Assembly: GCA_022559845.1 (NCBI GenBank)
Contig: CM040124.1
Location: 68,409,491 to 68,473,490, forward strand
Direction of reading: 5' to 3'
DNA length: 64,000 nucleotides
Origin: Amorphophallus konjac
Lineage: Eukaryota > Streptophyta > Magnoliopsida > Alismatales > Araceae
Part shown: in pieces, positions 56,755 through 64,000 of the stretch
Numbering within the stretch: the stretch's first letter is position 1
How the letters are laid out: every line of letters starts with the position of its first letter
Position numbers and translations under genes: made by a program
Notes under the pieces: generated by a model
The model's input: only the letters and a program-made list of their open reading frames with translations
What the model was told of the DNA's origin: nothing
Database searches by the model: none

Positions 56755-59700
56755 TGTAATATCCTGGATCTTTTGGATCGGAACTCGAGAGTTTTCGGAG
56801 CGCTTTTGTCGGTCCCGAGTGGAGTTTGGCCTTTTAATTGGATTTTCGAGCTATTTATCTTTGGATCCTCGTGGAGGGTGAACCGTTGATATTTCGGACT
56901 CCGGGACACTACATGTGCGTTGTGCTCTTTCCAAGGATCACGGATGTAAATTTTCCTCATTTTTTTAATTTTTTTGAAAACTTGAGCCCCAAAAGCATTT
57001 TCCACAAATATTTATGTTTCCTTTTTCTTTTTTTTAACCCTAAACCCTCGCCCCGCCACTCCTCTCACTCACGTTCTCACTCTCTCTCCCTCCGTTCTCT
57101 CTCTTCTCTTCCCCTCTACTCCGGCGGCCGGCGGAGGAGGTGTGGGACGACGTGGAGGCGATGTGAAGCGTGGATGCTGGGAGGATCGAGGCGTGGCACG
57201 GCGTGGAATCGAGCGCGGTTTTAGGGCATTGTCGGGGTTTGGCGCGGCGTTTTTCACGTTGAATGGCATCTTCGGGGCGGAAGATCGTCGGTGGAGGTAG
57301 GGGGATGGATTCCCTACCCTTTGTTCTACGTTTCCCTTGAATTTTGTGCCGATTAGCGTGAGTTTGAGCGGGTTTCTATTTTTGGGGGAATATAAACATG
57401 TTTTGGGACGTGCGGCGAATCCGCCGTTTTAGGCGGCGTTTCTTGGTTTAATTGGTAGATCATGAACCCCCAGTATGTTGGGATGCGATTCCCATCAATT
57501 TGGTCGTGTTTACTCGCGATTTGAGGCCGGTATGAGGCCGGATGTTCATGTGAGTCCTTTTGGGTCGATTCAAGGAAATGTCCCATTTCTTTGTCATTTT
57601 GTGGGTTTTTGGAGTCCTTCCGGCATGTGGAAGGTGTACAATGAGTTTGTGATTGTTTCCCCGTCGTTTTGGGATGATTGGGGCGTGGAATCGGACTCCG
57701 AGGTTGAGTTCGACAGGTTCTCTGCCGTTTTCGGTCGACCGACCGGTTGAGTTCGGTCGACCGATGACGTTCGCTACGAACTGGGTGTTCTGCCCAGTTT
57801 GGTCGACCGAACTGACTAGTTTGGTTGACCGAACTAACTAGTTTGGTCGACTGAACTGGTTGGTTGATCGATCCATGCAGGTTGGTCGACCAAAATGTAG
57901 TGGTTCAGCCTGTTTTGGACCCTGGTCGACTCGGTTGTGACCCTTTGGTCGACCTATAGTCCCGTGGGTGTCCCGGACACCCCGTGGGTACCGTGACCGT
58001 GTTTTTGGGTGTCCGGAGGTATCATATTATCTCGATTAGCATGCCCATGATGTTTTGAGGGTCCGGGTGATCCTTTGTGTACTAGACTTGTCTGTTCCGC
58101 TAGATCGAGTTACCGTGGATCGGTATGAGTGCGGAAGACTGTTCCCGCACGCCGTTGGCTTCTTTGAAAAGTCGTTTCCGTGTGGGCCATGTGTATGGCC
58201 TGTGAATGGTGAGTCTTATGACCCAACCTGGGGCTGGAGATTTTTTTGGGTTTCCCTTGGGAAGGGGATGAACTTGGCGGTTTGAGAGTCACCTTAAGAG
58301 TTATTTTGGTCTCCGGTACCCAGTTGTGACCCAGTGGTTGACTTTTGACCCCGTGAGTGTCTCGGTTGTCCCGTGAGGATCAAGATTGTGTTTCAGACGC
58401 TCGGAGGTATCATGCTACCTTGGTTTTCGTGTCTGTGTGGTTTGAGGGCTCGAGTGGCCCCTCGTGTTCCGTGCTTTCTCGTTATGCAGAATTGTGAGTC
58501 CAATAAGCGACCAAGGGGCCGAGGACTTTCGATTGATGAAATGGATCTGGTTGTTATGTGCCGCTTCCATAATGTTTTGCTGTGATTTTTGATCCAGGGA
58601 CTAGGCTGATTTGATGGCATGTTACTATTTTGTACGATGGTCTTGACCCGAGTCGCGTGACTCAAGGATCGTTGTTTTAGTAGGTCTAGTTGACTGTCAT
58701 GAGTCTGGTGGCTTTGTACTGCCTTGTGTTCAGTGTTACTTGTGACAGGTGCGTGCGTAGCCTGTCCGTACTTCGGTATTTTCCTTAGAGAGTCTCTGTG
58801 TCTAGTGAGCCTCCACTAGTCGTAGCCTGACGACACTTCATGTCGGCCCACCTGGGAGTGGTGGCAGGGCAGTCCCGATAGAGACAGTTTTTAGGCTGGT
58901 TTTCGAGCCCCCCTTGCCTTGCAGTTAGAGTCCGACTGGGGGGGAATACCAACTAGAGGTCTGGCTCAAGGCATTGAGCTTGTGTATGCACACGTGGTCA
59001 GGGACGTTGGACCTGCGCTGACGAACGTGACCCTGACTAGTACTTGTTTCTTAGTTACTGTTACGGTGTCTTAGTTACCATGTTCGATGTGAGTGGGAGA
59101 CACCCGAGGCATAGTGTAAGATGTCAGTGGATGCGTCTGGCCTTGCTTCTAGTGAGAGGGTACTTCTGTCATATGACATATGACTCTCGCGGCTCGTGTG
59201 GTTCTTGTGCAGCGTGAGCTTCTTGATGTGGTTCTTTGGGTAGTTCATGTTCTCTTGACACAGCAGCTTTACCCGTAGTCAGTGTAGAGTACACGACAGT
59301 GTGGTCGTGTATGTGTTGGTGCTTTTAGCCCATGTGGTCTTGAGTTGGGCTTTGTCACTGAGGACGAGCCTGCACGACAGAGGTGTCGTGGTATTTCCTG
59401 GCTAAGTGGCCAGAGTTCGTCATGTTGGTTCGGAAATTCTCGATCGTGAGATTTGGGTGTGCTTCTGTTGCCGTTAGGAGTAGTTTAGAGAGTCGAGGTT
59501 CTATCGACTGCCGTGTTTTCGTTCTGTACGACTGTTCCTCTCTTTACTTTTACTGTTCCTACTCATGCTACTGTTATTATATTATTTATTGTTGCTGTTG
59601 TTATCACTATTGTTTACTGCTGTTGTTTCGTGGTGGGGATCTGCGGGACCCCTACTGAGCCAATGAGATGAGGCTCACCCCTGTCTTTTCAGATGTAGCG

Positions 59701-60051
59701 GTTCCTCCTCTTGGTTCGGAGGTGGAGTGCGGTGGTTCTTAGTGCCAGTTTGCCAGTGTCGGGTGTGCACCCGACTTCAGAGTACGTTTCTTTTCTTGTG
59801 GACTGTACTTTTGTTGGACTGTACTTTATAGTTGTCTGTAGTTAGCACTATAGTTAATTTGCTAATTGAAAATGTAATTTTATTTCTGTTAATTTAACAA
59901 TCCTGATCATAGTTATTTCCTGCATTTATTTAAAATTTCAATGTATCTCCACACTTCTTTCTAACCCTTCCGTGCTTGCCCACTCGTGGGTGGCCTCTTA
60001 GGATCCAAGTGGTATCGGGTTCGCCCAATATCTGGGTTCTGGGTCGTTACA
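56755..60051 (+). mobile_element. S: solo LTR of the D/E family
   Basis: A 3297-bp LTR in plus orientation with TG...CA ends and intact CAGTA duplications. It aligns with E (shared gcctccactagtcgtagcc at 58800-58830 and the GGGTCGTTACA end) and, inverted, with D and 1-2273. The CT-rich leader is at 57055-57120, with a weak TATA-like atatttatg at 57006. There is no internal region, so it is an LTR-LTR recombination product. Confidence 0.94.
57733..57960. repeat. Dyad array in S, GGTCGACC type, 22-bp spacing
   Basis: GGTCGACC or a one-base variant starts at 57733, 57755, 57801, 57823, 57845, 57862 and 57884, mostly 22 bp apart (57755 to 57801 is about twice that). Outer bases also pair, as in AGTTTGGTCGACCGAACT. 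Two more units lie near 57925 and 57951. It replaces the GCGC and CGGTC types found at this LTR position in the relatives. Confidence 0.9.
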
Positions 60052-60056
60052 CAGTA

Positions 60057-62010
60057 GGTCGCTAAGTTACTCCCTCGGGGATGCCCGAGACTGAAAGGGT
60101 ATGCTATAAGCTTGGACTTCAAGATGGGAATATCCCTTATCCACAAGGTCGATCCATCACCGGGACCCCCACCTTTCTCATGGTCCAGGGCGGATTTCCC
60201 GCGGCCGAACATTTATCCCTTATAACTGAAGGCAAATTCTACGAGAGCAGGAAGTCTATGAGGGGATAAGGGGAGAGTAAGAGTCCTACAATGGTAAGAG
60301 TCTACACCATGGATGTAACACCCCCGTCCAATGGTCCCTCAAGATTTCCTCTACTCTAGAGAGGGAGTCTGCAACTATTTTTTTTGGCTGAATACTTAAA
60401 TTATATTAATATAATCAGAGGTACATGATCTATGGGGCATACTGATGCGGGACAAAATGTGAACCTGGGACTCTAACTCGCAACTCGTCCCTAGCGAGGG
60501 AAACGTGGGACCTGCGCGGTTGAGGAACCGGTAGTGAGTCGGGTAGTCAGCTCTTCCGTGCTCAGATCGAGACACGGGACGGGTCATACTCTCTCTCTCG
60601 TAGCGGTGATAAAAGTATATGAGCTAGATTAACCTATCACATGTAGCGGCATAAGAAAATATACGAGGAAAGTAAATGTCGAGAGGGGGAGCAGACACGA
60701 TACCTCCACGCTCCGGGCGTGGGGAAGACGACCCCGGCCAAGTACGATAACTCCCGGTAAAATAATTATAATAATTTACAGCATGAGTTTTAGTGCCCAC
60801 TGCATGCAGGGAGGTAAAGGGCTACAATGTGGGGCCCGGGAGGACCGATCTTGGGTTGACGGGCAGCACGTTGGAGGGGTTCTGGGCAGTTGCCGGCGAC
60901 GGTTTCGGTTTGGCGATTTGCTGGTCGGCAGGACAGCAAACACGAACGTCCAAAGGGACGTCATCCTTCGGAAGGCTTCTGAATGTGGTGCTCAACCAAG
61001 ACGAAGGCAGCAGGTCCCTGGCCAATCTCGAGGAGCGGCGGACGTTGATTCTGCACCGGCGTATTTTGGAAGATTTATCTTTTGTTTTTTTTCTGTTGGC
61101 CCGTTTCAGGAATTGGCCTGCGCGGTCCGGCGAGAACGGCTGCTGCGATCAGCCCCGACCTCTGATTGACGCGAGACTAGTGCCGCTAGAAAGCTCTTTC
61201 AGAGATCTATGATCTCAAGCCAGAGAAGGAATTTTTTCTATCTCTGTAATGGCCTTGGTCGAATTTACAACATGCTGGTTCACAGAATCAGATCTGGCAG
61301 GACAGATTTGGATCTGCCTGAGAATGGGGTTTGACCGGAGGGAAAACATCGGATCTGGAGGTTGCGGTTTTTATGGGAGATAGAGGGGAAAGTAAGGAAG
61401 ACGCCAATATTTTTTGTGGATTTTCTAAAGGTGGTTTGACAGGGGAAATGAATTTTTGACTGGACAGGGGTCGGATCTGGACTGCATAGGACAGAACAGA
61501 TTTTGGCCTGAGTTTTAATTTTTTCAGAGGGGAAGAAAAACTTCTAAATTCGTGAAAACATTTGTGGAGGTGGGTTTTGGTGGGTAAAAGTCCCAGTTCA
61601 ATTTTCAGCTCATTCTGAAATGGGGAAGGGGGTCGAACAAAGGAAGAATAGAGCTACTGTAACACAGATCTGCATAGGAGCAGATCTTGAGGGTTGTAGG
61701 AAGCTAAATGGGAAATAGGAAAACGAAGTGGGGAAAATCTAAAAATTTTTCTGGGACGTGGGATGGACCTTGGGAACTCACCCTGAAAATTTCAGCCTCG
61801 TCATATCTGGGTTTTGGGAGAGAAAAATCTCGAACTAGGCCTCTGTCTAGTATAACAGCACTCTGGACAGCAACTCGAAGCTTGCTCGCGGTGGCTCGTC
61901 GGCGGCACGAACGGCGGCGGCGGCGGAGCTTCACACTCCGGGAGGAGATAACACTTGGAATCCACCAAGTTTGCAGGGAATCCACCCTAGAATACAGTCA
62001 TCTAGCTGCA
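60057..62010. other. Unassigned sequence
   Basis: It continues the sequence interrupted by S. TGTAACACCCCCGTCC at 60314 looks like an LTR head, but no matching end was found. A 14-bp palindrome, TTATATTAATATAA, stands at 60401-60414. Open frames at 60783-61212 lack recognisable motifs. No gene is called. Confidence 0.4.
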
Positions 62011-62534
62011 AGAGAGGGGAGGGAGAGAGAGGGGCGCACCTTGGCTCCAAGAACACTCTTGATTTTTTTCTCATTAATTCTCATAAAATGAAAAATACAT
62101 GTGTTATATAGATCCAGCCTAATGACCCAATTGACCCCAGATCTAGGGTTAGGGGAGGGGCATACAGGGGATAGGAGATATTCTCTCCACATGGTCAAAA
62201 AAACACCAAAATAAAAAACATTATACAGAGGGGTGCCCCCCCCTACTTAAGAGACCAAAATAGATTTGTCCTCTTTATTTAATCCTTGGTCCAAGTCCAC
62301 ATTTGGACCATGGACCAGCCCCCATGGGCCCTAGAATCCATGTGGACCAATAAGAGGGAGGGAGGGGGCCCCTGTTGGGCCTACGTGCCCTTTTGTAAAG
62401 AAACCCAATGGCCTTTTACAAATAAACCCACTTAGACTTACAATTGTGTACCCAATTAACACAAGGGTATAAATACAAATATAAAAGGACATAAATGTAA
62501 ATAAAATTTGGGTGGTCTTGCTCTGCTGTCCCCA
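62011..62534 (-). promoter_or_regulatory. LTR-like promoter region, minus strand
   Basis: The minus strand carries CTATATAACAC (about 62102-62112) followed about 70 bases later by a CT-rich leader (complement of 62011-62036), as in the LTRs of D and G. Upstream, on the minus strand, it begins near TGATGGGGACAGCAG at 62544 next to GGGAGAAT. A minus-strand LTR downstream of the remains at 62535-63730 would fit, but neither LTR end is demonstrated. Confidence 0.35.
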
Positions 62535-62738
62535 TCAATTCTCCCTGGGTGGGAGGAACTCGACCCTGTCGAGTAAGGGGTGCCACAATGCCGTGGCTCT
62601 TGCGGATCCGTCACCGAACCAGGAAGCGCGGAGTACGCTCCACTCCACGTAAATCGTCACATGCTCATCCCGTATATATTCGATATGCTCACGCTGCTGG
62701 GGAATGAGACTGAGGTGGACACTCTGAGGTGGGGTCAC
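62535..62738 (-). other. Possible tail of a gypsy open reading frame
   Basis: A 67-codon frame ending ALWHPLLDRVEFLPPREN lies just before a purine-rich stretch and the LTR-like region. The position would suit the end of an element reading frame, but I do not recognise the sequence. It may be chance. Confidence 0.25.
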
Positions 62739-63169
62739 TCACAAGGGGAGGAGACGGCACAAAGACTCACAAGGAATAACCGTTAGGTCCCTGTATGTGA
62801 CTGGATCCGAAACATAGAATGGTAGAGCTGATCCCCTATTCGTTTAGGTAAGTCCACAACGTACACATGGGATCCGACTTGCCTCACACTCGAAAGGGAC
62901 TGACATCGCGAGCTTACATAGACCGACTCGACTCAACGTATGCAAGGTTCAACTAGACACATGCAGACTTCCAACAGACTGGACAACAACAAAAAGAAAA
63001 GAAAACAGACTCACCCACGACCCTAGGCTCATTCCTAATGCTGATACTGGCTACTGAGCATCTTGGATACCTGGTGGATCCCCCTGGACATCGCCCTCAT
63101 CCCGAAAGAACTCGTCAGCTAGGTCTTACTTGGCCTCATAGCTGACTGGCACTAGCTACGATGGCGAGG
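62739..63169. other. Unassigned; decayed continuation of gag frame
   Basis: The gag frame upstream can be followed to about 63040 on the minus strand through several stops (DEFFRDEGDVQGDPPGIQDA). The rest shows no motif. Confidence 0.35.
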
Positions 63170-63730
63170 CTTCTCCAACCCTCGAGTCCCCAATGCCTAG
63201 TGACGTACGGGTGGGGCATTGACTAGCAATGTGGCCAAACCCATGGCAGCGATAACACTACTATCGTGACCCATTAGTCTCTCTGATGAGTGGTCCCTTA
63301 CCCTTATCTTCCCGACGGACTGGGGGTGTAGGCAACATAGGGGGAGGTGTGGGTGCCGGAGGACGGGCAATGGGTGCCGAGGGGCGGGCAATGGATGCCG
63401 GTGGTTGGGGTGGAGGTGGATCCCTTGGCGGGGGAGGACGAGGCCTTGGAGCGAATTGCTCCTGACGGGCGGGCTCCAGAGGATGAGACATAGGGGCCCT
63501 CGGATATGGGCCCAAGGAGCTACGGGGCTCGACAGTACGAAGGGGAATGGGGCCCGACTGTTGGATAGACTCAAACTCTCCCTCAAACTGCTCCATCTCG
63601 AGAGCTACCTGATACGCGTCCTCCAACTTGTCCACCTTGCGGCGAAAGAGCTCATACTGTAGGTGTGGTCGTAGACCACGCCGAAATCGGGAAACAGTCA
63701 GGGAGCTTTCCTCCGTGGCCTCACGTCATG
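63170..63730 (-). pseudogene. Gypsy gag remnant with zinc knuckle
   Basis: The minus strand encodes the end of a Ty3-type gag: SRFRRGLRPHLQYELFRRKV (about 63690-63630), then VDKLEDAYQVALEMEQFE, a long proline-rich stretch (63310-63480), and the zinc knuckle CYRCHGFGHIASQC at 63257-63216. Two adjacent TAG codons (63258-63263) in the same frame stand directly before the knuckle; QQ would be CAGCAG, so two C-to-T changes suffice. The layout resembles gag of CRM- or Reina-type chromoviruses rather than that of B and C. It is truncated at about 63730 and no pol follows. Confidence 0.8.
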
Positions 63731-64000
63731 TAGATCAGAAATTAGACCACCCCCAAATTGATGATTTGAATAAGTGATGAATTGATAAGATAGAACTAAA
63801 TAATGACAAAAGGGGGGTCAAATGTAATAATGGAAATAATCTGTGATCGCCACTGAAGCTAATAACATGCCAAATAATATAAAGATCAAAGTAAGGGCGT
63901 GTTACATACCTCATAAATTTAAAGATGGCCAAGAGGTGGCCAGGGCATTAACGCGCTATATCGGGCGAGCGCCTTCTTCAGATCGCGCTAGGCGTGTATG
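63731..64000. other. AT-rich flank and start of another GCGC dyad array
   Basis: There is no gene. The last 50 bases contain AACGCGCT...AGCGCCTT (63950-63975) and AGATCGCGCTAG starting at 63980, spaced about 30 bp and of the same word type as the array at 1240. An LTR of that type may begin here and continue outside the window. Confidence 0.45.

Noticed and set aside
60314..60330. TGTAACACCCCCGTCC as the head of another LTR
   Set aside because: The 5 bases before it were not found again behind a CA end, and no polypurine tract or PBS is nearby.
60783..61212. Overlapping frames of 128 and 139 codons as a host gene
   Set aside because: No conserved motif, no consistent frame, surrounded by repeat-like sequence.

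Overview
This window is plant nuclear DNA made almost entirely of nested LTR retrotransposons. The evidence is primer-binding sites complementary to plant initiator-methionine tRNA (TGGTATCAGAGC), Ty3/gypsy chromovirus polyproteins ending in an integrase and a chromodomain-like segment, a Ty1/copia polyprotein, long LTRs of about 3.2-3.4 kb that open TGTAATGCCCC or TGTAGCACCCC, and nonsense codons of the kind left by cytosine deamination. I found no intact host gene, rRNA or tRNA gene, and the species cannot be named from the sequence.

Layout, outermost to innermost. H is a broken minus-strand gene at 54132-56126 that resembles the plant 'putative gypsy type transposon' (Transposase_28) proteins. 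G is a minus-strand copia element (5' LTR 52474-54131, coding remains 46489-50394, partial 3' LTR 45547-46474) sitting inside H. E is a long LTR (43154-45546) sitting in the G 3' LTR. D is a minus-strand non-coding element (5' LTR 39898-43153, PBS 39884-39895, internal part 38180-39883, probably 2274-2383 and the LTR at 1-2273) that appears to be inserted near the start of E. C is a plus-strand Tekay-like gypsy element (2389-38174, target duplication CCGAC) inside D. Both C LTRs are interrupted: the 5' LTR by B, a nearly complete minus-strand Tekay-like element (3102-20791, duplication GTGGG), and the 3' LTR by A, a minus-strand array of three LTRs and two short internal segments (25950-36816, duplication GATTC). 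B carries two further insertions: F, a solo LTR (13910-17229, duplication CCCGG), and P, a palindromic pair of LTRs (5013-7909, duplication GCGGT). To the right, S is a solo LTR of the D/E family (56755-60051, duplication CAGTA), and 60057-64000 holds weakly recognisable remains, including a gag fragment at 63170-63730.

The most interesting signal is shared by elements that are otherwise different. Their LTRs carry arrays of short imperfect inverted repeats (dyads) spaced about 30-33 bp apart. The dyad word varies (CGGTC...GGCCG, GCGCC...GACGC, GAACGCGCTA...TAGCGCGTTC; GGTCGACC at about 22 bp spacing), even between copies of one LTR family at the same LTR position, while the architecture stays the same. 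In B, one LTR of the pair has gained a 32-bp unit since insertion. Separately, the copia leader carries four copies of a 20-nt hairpin motif, three of them enclosed by different but self-complementary stems.

All coding regions are broken, so nothing here is expected to be autonomously mobile. Functional statements describe what the families do when intact.
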